A DNA stretch of 10,107 nucleotides, from NCBI GenBank assembly GCA_900770785.1, contig CAAGLJ010000157.1:1-10107 (forward strand), given 5' to 3'. The stretch's first letter is position 1; the number at the start of each line of letters is the position of its first letter. Shown piece after piece: positions 1 through 5,623 of this stretch. The position numbers and the translations under genes were made by a program. The DNA comes from Lachnospiraceae bacterium. Lineage in GTDB: Bacteria; Bacillota; Clostridia; Lachnospirales; Lachnospiraceae. Below the pieces are notes generated by a model, which saw nothing but the letters and a program-made list of their open reading frames with translations, did not search any database and had not been told where the DNA came from.

Positions 1-252
1 CTTAACGGTAATTCCGGTAACATAGGCCCCCTTATTGGGGATAATGTGAATCAGTCCTTCCAGCTCCAGCTGACGAAAGGCTTCCCGTACAGGAGTTCTG
101 CTTACCCCCAGCTCCTCTCCTATGGCTACCTCCTTCAGTTCTTCATTATCTTTATATTTACCGCTCAGTATATCGTCTCGTATTTTGTGAAAAACTCGTC
201 CCCTCAGGGAGAACTTATCCGTTACTTCCTGTTTCACATCGTAATTTGCCAT
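1..252 (-). CDS. GntR-family transcriptional regulator, N-terminal part (runs off window)
   Basis: Reading the minus strand from the ATG at 250-252 gives 84 codons open to the window edge, beginning MANYDVKQEVTDKFSLRGRV. The visible part is a GntR winged helix-turn-helix: an N-terminal helix (RVFHKIRDDILSGKYKDNEEL), then LGVSRTPVREAFRQLELEGL (the recognition-helix signature of the family) and the wing IIPNKGAYVTGI. The SRTPVREA form suggests the FadR/FCD branch, but the effector domain lies outside the window. A GGAAGG ribosome binding site sits just before the ATG. The gene starts 47 bp after the stop of the Re-citrate synthase-like gene on the same strand, so both are probably co-transcribed. 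A GntR-type operator overlaps the promoter of that unit, which suggests that this protein regulates its own operon, perhaps in response to a carboxylate ligand. The family call is firm; target and ligand are inference. Confidence 0.88.
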   Translation of the reverse strand, partial: MANYDVKQEVTDKFSLRGRVFHKIRDDILSGKYKDNEELKEVAIGEELGVSRTPVREAFRQLELEGLIHIIPNKGAYVTGITVK

Positions 253-299
253 CTTATTCCTTCCCTGTAACTGCTCTCTCCCTTCACAGCTACCCTTTC

Positions 300-1715
300 T
301 TACTCTAAAGTAACCCCCAGTCTGCTGCAGCTTTCCTGAATACAGGAAATCAGTTCTTCATCCGTCAATACGGTTACACGTCCGTCAGCATACTCCTGAT
401 CTACCCATTCCTTCACTAATTTAACCAGCTCAGAATTCTTATCCACGGCTTTTTCCTCTTTCAGCTTGTAATAGGTATTTATCCAATGAGCAATACCAGC
501 CAGCCCGGAGGTATTGCTTACAGAGCAAAGTACCGGTCGGTTAAGGTATTTTTCGGTGTCAAAAATATTATAGATTTCCTCATTCTTTAAAAGGCCATCT
601 GCATGAATTCCTGCCCGGGTCACATTGAAATTTTTTCCCACGAAGGGGGTTCTGGAAGGAATTTTATAACCTATTTCCTTCTCATAATATTCTGCCAGCT
701 GAGTAATCACAGTAGTATCCATGCCGTTTAAATCACCTTTAAGCTGTGCATATTCAAATACCATAGCCTCCAGGGGTGTATTTCCGGTACGTTCTCCAAT
801 ACCAAAAAGAGAAGTATTTACTCCACAGCAGCCATAGAGCCATGCCGTGGTAGAATTGACTACCGCTTTGTAAAAATCATTGTGTCCATGCCACTCAATC
901 AGATGGTGGGGAACACCCGCATGTTTGTGCAGTGCATAAACGATACCGGGAACGCTTCTGGGAATTACTGCACCGGGATAATTTACCCCATATCCCATAG
1001 TATCACAGGCTCTGATTTTAATGGGAATATTATACTCTTCCATCAATTTCATTAACTCAAGGCAGAAGGGAACCACATAACCATAGATATCCGCCCTGGT
1101 AATGTCCTCCAAATGGCACCTGGGGCTGATTCCCTCCTCCAGACACTCCCGGATAACACTGAGATAATGATCCATCGCCTGCCTTCTGGTCATCTTCAGC
1201 TTCATAAAAATATGATAATCGGAGCAGCTTACCAGAATTCCTGTTTCCCTCATTCCGATTTCCTTTACCAGCTTAAAGTCTTCCCTGCTGGCACGTATCC
1301 AGCTGGTAACCTCCGGAAATTGATAGCCCCTTTCCATACATTTGTATACGGCATCCCTGTCCTTCTTACTGTACAGGAAAAATTCACTGGCGCGAATCAT
1401 TCCATTAGGACCGCCTAACTTATGTAGATAATCAAAAATAGTTACAATCTGTTCAGTCGTATAAGGTGCACGAGATTGCTGTCCATCCCGAAAGGTGGTA
1501 TCCGTTATCCAGATTTCCTCTGGCATATTATGGGGTACAATCCGGTCATTAAAGGGAATTTTAGGCACCTCCGAATAGGGAAACATATTTCTGAATACAT
1601 TAGGTTTTTTTACATCATCCAGAATATACATATGTTCTTCAATTTCCAGCAAATGATTGTTGGGATTCATAAATACCGGTCTATTCATAAACGCTTCTCT
1701 ATTTTCTTCTAGCAT
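300..1715 (-). CDS. DRE-TIM metallolyase, probable citrate (Re)-synthase (isopropylmalate/homocitrate synthase family)
   Basis: A 471-residue cytosolic enzyme of the acyl-CoA-condensing DRE-TIM metallolyase family. Visible motifs are DTTFRDGQQ (72-80, the DxTxRDGxQ metal and catalytic box), HLEDITR (201-207), WHGHND (275-280, the HxH metal ligands) and FGIGERTGNT (304-313). The C-terminal part (GIHADGLLKN..., SNTSGLAGIAHWIN) resembles homocitrate-synthase subdomains, and no LeuA-type regulatory domain is apparent. The long N-terminal lead (FPYSEVPKIPFNDRIVPHNMPEEIWITDTTFRDGQQ) is, from memory, like the clostridial Re-citrate synthases described from Clostridium kluyveri, often auto-annotated as 2-isopropylmalate synthase. 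The reaction would then be oxaloacetate + acetyl-CoA to citrate, feeding glutamate synthesis through a partial TCA branch. The start was chosen at 1715 because GGAGG (1723-1727) sits 7 bp before it; an ATG at 1733 lacks such a site. A GntR regulator follows. The family is certain; the citrate assignment is moderately sure. Confidence 0.8.
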   Translation of the reverse strand: MLEENREAFMNRPVFMNPNNHLLEIEEHMYILDDVKKPNVFRNMFPYSEVPKIPFNDRIVPHNMPEEIWITDTTFRDGQQSRAPYTTEQIVTIFDYLHKLGGPNGMIRASEFFLYSKKDRDAVYKCMERGYQFPEVTSWIRASREDFKLVKEIGMRETGILVSCSDYHIFMKLKMTRRQAMDHYLSVIRECLEEGISPRCHLEDITRADIYGYVVPFCLELMKLMEEYNIPIKIRACDTMGYGVNYPGAVIPRSVPGIVYALHKHAGVPHHLIEWHGHNDFYKAVVNSTTAWLYGCCGVNTSLFGIGERTGNTPLEAMVFEYAQLKGDLNGMDTTVITQLAEYYEKEIGYKIPSRTPFVGKNFNVTRAGIHADGLLKNEEIYNIFDTEKYLNRPVLCSVSNTSGLAGIAHWINTYYKLKEEKAVDKNSELVKLVKEWVDQEYADGRVTVLTDEELISCIQESCSRLGVTLE

Positions 1716-1761
1716 AAAAAATCCTCCATTCATTTCATTTTTGTATAGACTGACAGTCCTG

Positions 1762-1810
1762 GAAATAAAAACAGGTCTCGTATGATTGTATACAATAATA
1801 CGAGACCTGT
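1762..1810 (-). terminator. Probable intrinsic terminator of the subtilase transcript
   Basis: For RNA coming leftward from the subtilase stop at 1849, the palindrome folds into a hairpin of up to 18 pairs with a short loop. It is followed immediately by TTTTTATTT (about 1771-1763). The stem starts about 38 nt after the stop codon, a normal distance. RNA from the overlapping downstream promoter starts inside the hairpin and would not form it, so one sequence could both end one transcript and control the next. Confidence 0.6.
1771..1810. promoter_or_regulatory. 40-bp near-perfect palindrome with GntR-type operator core
   Basis: Nineteen of 20 base pairs are symmetric around 1790/1791; the only mismatch is 1784/1797. 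The core ATTGTATACAAT (1785-1796) is itself a perfect palindrome and matches the TTGTATACAA core of the Bacillus subtilis gnt operator. It covers the -10 and much of the -35 of the promoter for the Re-citrate synthase-like gene, whose unit encodes a GntR regulator. This makes it the likely operator. The outer arms (ACAGGTCTCGTAT and its complement) are longer than a GntR site usually needs and also make a strong RNA hairpin. Confidence 0.7.
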
Positions 1811-1813
1811 CAA
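1785..1813 (-). promoter_or_regulatory. Sigma-A-type promoter of the Re-citrate synthase-like gene
   Basis: On the minus strand TTGACA (1808-1813, perfect -35) is followed by a 17-bp spacer and TACAAT (1785-1790, 5 of 6 matches to the -10 consensus). Transcription would start near 1778, leaving a leader of about 60 nt before the ATG at 1715. The promoter lies almost wholly inside the 40-bp palindrome, so a bound repressor would block polymerase. Confidence 0.75.
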
Positions 1814-1848
1814 TACCTAATTCCGTTCCCCCTGGAAATGCCGGTCTA

Positions 1849-2673
1849 TTAGTTTTCCAGCAGATTTCTAATGTTCAGCATCCCCCATCCCTGCTTGCTC
1901 CAGGGTTCTTTTAAATCACTGGCCGAATAGCAAATCCGTCTTTTTACTTCTTTGGCTGTAAGTCTGGGACTCTTTTCCAGAAGAAGTGCTGCCGCCCCTG
2001 AAACCAGAGGTGCCGCAAAGGAGGTGCCGCTTTTGGCTGTATAGGCATACTCATAGCCGTTTCCCCGTTTACGGCAGCCGGCACAGGCAGCCATAATATT
2101 GGTTCCCGGCGCAACAATATCCGGCTTTTTCATCACCTGAGTGGTAGGCCCGCGTCCCGAGTACCTAGCACATAAGGTTACTCCTCCACCATTATAATCC
2201 CCATCATGGCAGCCTACGGTTAAAGTATGGCCTCCCATACCCAGGGGAGAAATGCTGCCTGGTCCAGGACCCTTATTTCCTGCTGCAACCACTACCAGTA
2301 TTCCTGCCTGCCATACTTCCTCCAGAGCCTGCAGCAGTTTCTCTATTTTTACCAGCTCCACCTGTTCTTCAAAGCCAACGGATATATTGAGTATGCGAAT
2401 CCCCATCTGGTCCTTCTGCTCCAGCACCCATTCCAGAGCCTCCAGCATCATATGGGTATCCCCTCCCCCTTCCCGATCCAGCACCTTTCCGATAACCAGC
2501 TTGCAGCCTGGTGCAACTCCTCTGTATTTTCCACCGGAAATCAGACCGCTTCCGGCCAGACATCCGGCTACATGAGTTCCATGCCCTGCATCATCATAGG
2601 GACTCTTACGATGACGGACAAAATCTCTGAATGCTACAATTCTATCCTTAAAATCAGGGTGAAAGATAATTCC
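1849..2673 (-). pseudogene. AprX-like subtilisin-family protease, 3' fragment (His and Ser motifs)
   Basis: This is the larger part of a subtilase (peptidase S8) split by an insertion. Read on the minus strand from 2673 it begins GIIFHPDFKDRIVAFRDFVRH, then DDAGHGTHVAG (catalytic His codon 2581-2583), VAPGCKLVIGKVLD, the oxyanion-hole region VVAAGNKGPGPG and SGTSFAAPLVSGAAAL (catalytic Ser codon 2020-2022), ending at 1849. The frame is open up to about 2718 but contains no ATG, GTG or TTG start before the His motif and no catalytic Asp. The first usable ATG (2484) would drop the His as well. The missing Asp segment is encoded at 5480-5572 on the same strand, and the two parts rejoin to about 304 residues, a normal length for this short form without a propeptide. 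As it stands the fragment should be inactive. Confidence 0.85.
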
Positions 2674-2682
2674 CTCTCCTGT
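2674..2682 (+). repeat. Imperfect 9-bp direct repeat, left border of the insert
   Basis: CTCTCCTGT here and CTCCCCTGT at 5477-5485 agree in 8 of 9 bases, lie in the same orientation and fall exactly at the two breakpoints of the subtilase. They may be a target-site duplication or short crossover homology. Because the copy differs by one base, chance is not excluded. Confidence 0.45.
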
Positions 2683-2748
2683 CAGATTATTGTCTGAAAG
2701 CTGGCTTTTTACGTTAATTTATTGCAAAAGTATACTCCTATAAAATCA

Positions 2749-2777
2749 TTGTCAAAATTACTGAAAAAGTTTATAAT
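2749..2777 (+). promoter_or_regulatory. Sigma-A-type promoter upstream of the zinc-ribbon/flagellin pair
   Basis: TTGTCA (2749-2754, 5 of 6), a 17-bp spacer and a perfect TATAAT (2772-2777) point toward the zinc-ribbon gene, with a start near 2784. Neither this gap nor the one before the flagellin shows a convincing flagellar sigma-28 site (TAAA, N15, GCCGATAA), so this may be the promoter for both genes. Confidence 0.6.
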
Positions 2778-2805
2778 TTACAGGTATAATAAAACTTATT
2801 CTGAG

Positions 2806-2823
2806 CAGGACGCAACCGTCCTG
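2806..2823 (+). other. GC-rich leader hairpin before the zinc-ribbon gene
   Basis: CAGGACG pairs with CGTCCTG over 7 bp around a CAAC loop, and the stem is followed by TTATTTTATGG. It lies between the promoter at 2749-2777 and the gene start at 2843. It could be a weak terminator or attenuator, or an RNA-stabilising 5' stem. The ribosome binding site at 2833-2836 is not inside the stem. Confidence 0.4.
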
Positions 2824-2842
2824 TTATTTTATGGAGACTGCA

Positions 2843-3265
2843 ATGGGAAAAATCATACGCTACAACTGTAAATGTGGATATACACAGGATTTATTTGAAG
2901 GATATGGGATGCTTTCCATAAACCTTCCCGCAATCGGAAAATTCTTTCCAGAGGAAACAGAAAACTTCCAGACTCTGAAAAAAAGCGGTCGGATCAATCA
3001 TTTTGGAATGATGAACAAGCCCTGTGTATGCCCATTCTGTAAGACGCTTCAGACCATGCCGGTTTTTTCTTATGAAACCGTTGATAGGGAAAAAAGGGAT
3101 TTTGCCAAAACGCCATGTCCTGCCTGCGGTACTTCAATGCTGCCGCTAAAGGATGATATGGTCAGCGAAGCCGAAAACGATAATGGTTCCCCCTCTCCTG
3201 GGGTGGTATCCTGTCCCAAATGTCAGTCCCCCATGCAGCACAATACCGTCGGTCATTGGGATTAG
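2843..3265 (+). CDS. Small zinc-ribbon protein of unknown function
   Basis: A 140-residue soluble protein beginning MGKIIRYNCKCGYTQDLFEG, with no signal peptide or membrane segment. Paired cysteines lie in four places: NCKCGY near the start, CVCPFC at about residues 62-67, CPACG in the middle and CPKC near the end. They suggest one or two zinc ribbons. I do not recognise a function; similar short Cys-rich proteins are usually left as hypothetical. The start at 2843 was chosen because GGAG (2833-2836) lies 6 bp before it, whereas the in-frame ATG at 2831 follows the leader hairpin with no binding site. It lies 66 bp before the flagellin-protease gene on the same strand, within the insert that splits the subtilase. 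It is therefore probably co-transcribed and may act with that gene (zinc handling, assembly or regulation), but that is inference from position. Confidence 0.7.
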   Translation: MGKIIRYNCKCGYTQDLFEGYGMLSINLPAIGKFFPEETENFQTLKKSGRINHFGMMNKPCVCPFCKTLQTMPVFSYETVDREKRDFAKTPCPACGTSMLPLKDDMVSEAENDNGSPSPGVVSCPKCQSPMQHNTVGHWD

Positions 3266-3270
3266 AACTA

Positions 3271-3292
3271 CAGATAAAAGTACTTTTACCTG
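3271..3292. promoter_or_regulatory. 22-bp near-perfect palindrome upstream of the flagellin gene
   Basis: Ten of 11 base pairs are symmetric (mismatch 3274/3289), with the inner 14 bp TAAAAGTACTTTTA perfect. It lies in the 66-bp gap between the zinc-ribbon stop and the flagellin start. No T-run follows, so it is not a terminator in the plus direction. It may be a protein-binding site or an RNA stem that protects the flagellin message. Confidence 0.4.
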
Positions 3293-3331
3293 CTATTTCT
3301 ACTATTAATATTAAGTATTAAGGACACGAAT

Positions 3332-5374
3332 ATGAATATCAAGTATAACAGCGGAATCTCCATGGGACTGTTGACACATAAAAGTCTCAATGGGAAAAAC
3401 ATTGATCATCAGGAAAAACTGGCCTCCGGTTATCGGATTAACCGGTCAGCCGACGATGCTGCGGGACTGGCTATCAGCGAACGGATGCGAAGTCTGATTC
3501 GAGGGCTTCGCCAGTCCTCCTATAACGCACAGGACGGAATCTCTCTCCTTCAGACGGCGGAAGGGGCAATGGGTGAAATAAGCACCATGCTTCAGCGAAT
3601 GAATGAGCTGATTGTCCATGCCTCCAATGGTACCAACTCTTCCGAGGAGCGGCAATCCATTCAGGAAGAGCTGGCACAGATTATCGAAGAAATAACCCAG
3701 GTGGGAAATAAGACCACCTTCAACACTCTTAAGCTGCTGGACGGAAGCCTCTCTGCCCAGTCCTCTAATGCAAGCGGTGGCACTACCAAAACCGTAACAA
3801 ATCCTGTGCCACATTTTTTCACTATTACGGCGCCTGCCTCCGGCATCGCTCCCACCAACAGTGCCACCAATAGTACCTGGAAGGATGTACTGGTTAACCA
3901 GATAGTTCCGGGTGCTGTGTCTGCCATTTTTTCCGCTTTTCCGGTGTTTGCTCAGGTGGCTGCCAAGGGAGGCTTAAGCAACGAAATCGGCCTGGATATC
4001 TATGATAATCCCAATCAGGGAGTGCTGGCTTTCGTAAGTCTGCAATATTCTCAGAGCTATGGGCATGTGGATAAAAACAGTCTGGCGCTGAGCCTTGGGG
4101 TCAATGAAGCCTATCTGGGCTTCGACCTCTCCGGAAATCATCTGACTGCTGAAAGCAGACTGCAGCTGGAAGGAACCATAATACATGAGATGATGCATGC
4201 CTTCATGTTTGATTCCGTCATTAATGGAATGCTGGGTGTGGATGATAATGGCGATGAAGTTAATGAAAGCCGCTTTCCCACCTGGTTTTATGAAGGCATG
4301 GCACAGACCGTCTGGGGGGCCGGTGATAATTCAAATGATTTTTTAAAAGCCCTTAATCTTAATGAGAACTCCACCATCCAGGAGATTCAGGCTGCCATGT
4401 CCACCTTTCGGGGTTCCATAGGTGCCCCCGGCTATGGAAACGATATGTTGGCTCAGTATGGAACCGGATATCTGGCCTGTATGTATCTTGGCTACCTGGC
4501 AGCAGGAAAGCCTGCCAACTATACCCCCGCAGACATTGCATCAGGGCTGAACACGGTACTTACCAAAATCATAAATGGATATTCAATGGATGCGATAATC
4601 AATGAGGTTTCCAATGGGGTTTTTGCTACCAACATGCATTATCAGGAAAATTTCGCCAAAAACAATGATATTGCTGTCTTTGTCCAGGGTCTGCTGAAAA
4701 AAATCGGTTCAAAAGGCAACGGAAGCGTTGTGACATCCTCTTTTTCCGATTTCGATTTGATTCCAGATCAGAATTTTGCTTACACCTATTACAAACCTGA
4801 TGCACAGAATCAATATGTTGCCTCTTCAGCCAATGCCAACCGAAATTGGGGAACAGGTATGCGTACACAGTCGGGTACCAACCTTAACGGCCCTCCCCCC
4901 ATCGTTGTGACTCCTCCTGGCTCTCAGAAGCCGAATGGTCCCGGAGGAGGAGCATCCTCTACTTATAATCCCTTCAACAGCAGCGGCCTGCAGTTATATC
5001 TTGGTGAGGGAAAGGATGCACATTTTTTTATCAGCATAGAGGATGTGCGGTCTGAAGCATTGGGCATATCGGATGTTTCAGTGCTTACGGATGAGGGATG
5101 TGAAGATTCTCTTGCTGCAGTAGGAAATGCCATTAACAGATTATCTTCCGTCAGAAGCTCCGTCGGTGCTGCTACGAACCGTCTGGAGCATACCATTAAT
5201 AATCTGGATAATATTGCTGAAAATACACAGGCTTCTGAAAGTCAGATTCGCGATATGGATATGGCAAAAGGTATGGTTGCCCACTGGACCGGCAATATTC
5301 TCGCCCAGGCAACAATAGCCCTTCTTAGCCAGCAAACAAAAAATCAAAGAAATATACTCTCCTTGCTGCAATAA
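3332..5374 (+). CDS. Flagellinolysin: flagellin with inserted gluzincin metalloprotease domain
   Basis: A 680-residue flagellin, far longer than a minimal clostridial flagellin (about 270-280). Residues 1-140 are the conserved D0/D1 part (LASGYRINRSADDAAGLAISERMRSLIRGL, YNAQDGISLLQTAEGAMGEI). Residues about 575-680 are the C-terminal D1/D0 part (INRLSSVRSSVGAATNRLEHT, ESQIRDMDMAKGMVAHWTGNILAQ, ending RNILSLLQ). The variable region holds a zinc metalloprotease: TIIHEMMHAF gives HExxH at 285-289 (ligands H285 and H289, catalytic base E286), and FPTWFYEGMAQ gives the likely third ligand E321, the gluzincin arrangement. A Pro/Gly-rich linker (about 518-545) leads back to the flagellin core. This matches the described flagellinolysin family, in which the filament is proteolytically active. 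There is no signal peptide, as expected for export through the flagellar secretion system. AAGGA (3320-3324) lies 7 bp before the ATG. No other flagellar gene is nearby, and the gene lies inside a broken subtilase. Confidence 0.93.
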   Translation: MNIKYNSGISMGLLTHKSLNGKNIDHQEKLASGYRINRSADDAAGLAISERMRSLIRGLRQSSYNAQDGISLLQTAEGAMGEISTMLQRMNELIVHASNGTNSSEERQSIQEELAQIIEEITQVGNKTTFNTLKLLDGSLSAQSSNASGGTTKTVTNPVPHFFTITAPASGIAPTNSATNSTWKDVLVNQIVPGAVSAIFSAFPVFAQVAAKGGLSNEIGLDIYDNPNQGVLAFVSLQYSQSYGHVDKNSLALSLGVNEAYLGFDLSGNHLTAESRLQLEGTIIHEMMHAFMFDSVINGMLGVDDNGDEVNESRFPTWFYEGMAQTVWGAGDNSNDFLKALNLNENSTIQEIQAAMSTFRGSIGAPGYGNDMLAQYGTGYLACMYLGYLAAGKPANYTPADIASGLNTVLTKIINGYSMDAIINEVSNGVFATNMHYQENFAKNNDIAVFVQGLLKKIGSKGNGSVVTSSFSDFDLIPDQNFAYTYYKPDAQNQYVASSANANRNWGTGMRTQSGTNLNGPPPIVVTPPGSQKPNGPGGGASSTYNPFNSSGLQLYLGEGKDAHFFISIEDVRSEALGISDVSVLTDEGCEDSLAAVGNAINRLSSVRSSVGAATNRLEHTINNLDNIAENTQASESQIRDMDMAKGMVAHWTGNILAQATIALLSQQTKNQRNILSLLQ

Positions 5375-5407
5375 ATATCTATCTATGATTAATTTATAAT
5401 GATTTCA

Positions 5408-5459
5408 GGCAAAGAAAAACAGGTAAGAAACCCTTATTTTCCCGGCTTCTTACCTGTTT
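5408..5459 (-). terminator. Intrinsic terminator facing left at the right edge of the insert
   Basis: AAACAGGTAAGAA (5417-5429) and TTCTTACCTGTTT (5447-5459) form a perfect 13-bp stem with a 17-nt loop. Read on the minus strand the stem is followed by TTTTTCTTT, a good U-tract. In the plus direction only a short TTTG follows, so it is a weaker end for the flagellin transcript, 42 bp after its stop. It would stop transcripts from the surface-protein operon before they run antisense into the flagellinolysin gene. Confidence 0.7.
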
Positions 5460-5572
5460 GACATTAGAATAACACGCTCCCCTGTATCCAAAACAGCTAC
5501 AGTCACATTCCTTCCAGTATACTTCCCTGCAATTTCACTTTCACAGCCAATCTGTTTTCTAACCCGCTGCAT
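5450..5572 (-). pseudogene. AprX-like subtilisin-family protease, 5' fragment (catalytic Asp motif)
   Basis: A 40-codon minus-strand frame starts at the ATG 5570-5572, preceded 6 bp upstream by GGGAG. It reads MQRVRKQIGCESEIAGKYTG, then RNVTVAVLDTG, and ends in nine unrelated residues (ERVILMSNR) with a stop at 5450. VTVAVLDTG is the subtilisin catalytic-Asp strand (Asp at residue 29, codon 5486-5488), and the lead before it resembles the start of short AprX-type enzymes. The sequence homologous to subtilase stops at the Gly codon 5480-5482 and continues at 2670 on the same strand with IIFHPDF. Joined, DTG-IIF-HPDF has the same three-residue spacing as AprX (DTGIYPHPDL). The gene begins about 50 bp after the stop of the LRR protein at 5624, so it was the next gene of that operon. 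It was too short to stand out as an ORF. Confidence 0.82.
5477..5485 (+). repeat. Imperfect 9-bp direct repeat, right border of the insert
   Basis: CTCCCCTGT is the partner of CTCTCCTGT at 2674-2682. On the minus strand both read ACAGG(G/A)GAG in the same subtilase reading frame. Recombination between them would therefore rejoin the two halves in frame, giving DTGEGIIFHPDF, two residues longer than the DTG-xxx-HPDF spacing I would expect. Confidence 0.45.
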
Positions 5573-5623
5573 TGCACACTCCCGCATTTTTTTTCAGGAT
5601 ATGCGACAAATTCTCTTTTGTTC

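Larger units (their letters stand above)
2674..5482. mobile_element. About 2.8-kb insertion carrying zinc-ribbon and flagellinolysin genes, no recombinase
   Basis: The limits come from the broken subtilase: the coding sequence for VAVLDTG ends at about 5480 and the sequence for IIFHPDF resumes at about 2670, both on the minus strand. The intervening DNA carries a promoter, a leader hairpin, a zinc-ribbon gene, a flagellinolysin gene on the plus strand and a minus-facing terminator. The ends carry an imperfect 9-bp direct repeat. No transposase, integrase or tRNA is present and no clear terminal inverted repeat is seen, so the mechanism of arrival is unknown. It may be a cassette moved by an enzyme encoded elsewhere, an illegitimate or homologous replacement, or (less likely) an assembly join. 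The exact borders are uncertain by a few bases. Confidence 0.6.

Noticed and set aside
1849..2484. A free-standing 211-residue subtilase starting at the ATG 2482-2484
   Set aside because: The same frame continues upstream with the conserved GHGTHVAG and FHPDF segments, so this ATG is internal. A protein starting there would lack both catalytic Asp and His.
2227..2697. Plus-strand open frames of 156 and 107 codons across 2227-2697
   Set aside because: They lie antisense to the clearly conserved subtilase coding sequence, have low-complexity Ser/Pro/His-rich translations and no family resemblance.
2727..2755. A minus-strand promoter (TTGACA at 2750-2755) that could drive the 3' subtilase fragment
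   Set aside because: The only good -10 match (TATACT) has a 15-bp spacer, and with 17 bp the hexamer is TACTTT. It also overlaps a better plus-strand promoter. I could not support it.
3266..3331. A flagellar sigma-28 promoter directly before the flagellin gene
   Set aside because: A TAAA is present at about 3275, but no GCCGATAA-like element occurs at the right distance.
2683..5476. Terminal inverted repeats of an insertion sequence at the insert ends
   Set aside because: The sequences just inside the 9-bp repeats share TTATT at the same offset (about 7 of 11 bases) and then diverge. That is too weak to call, and no transposase is present.
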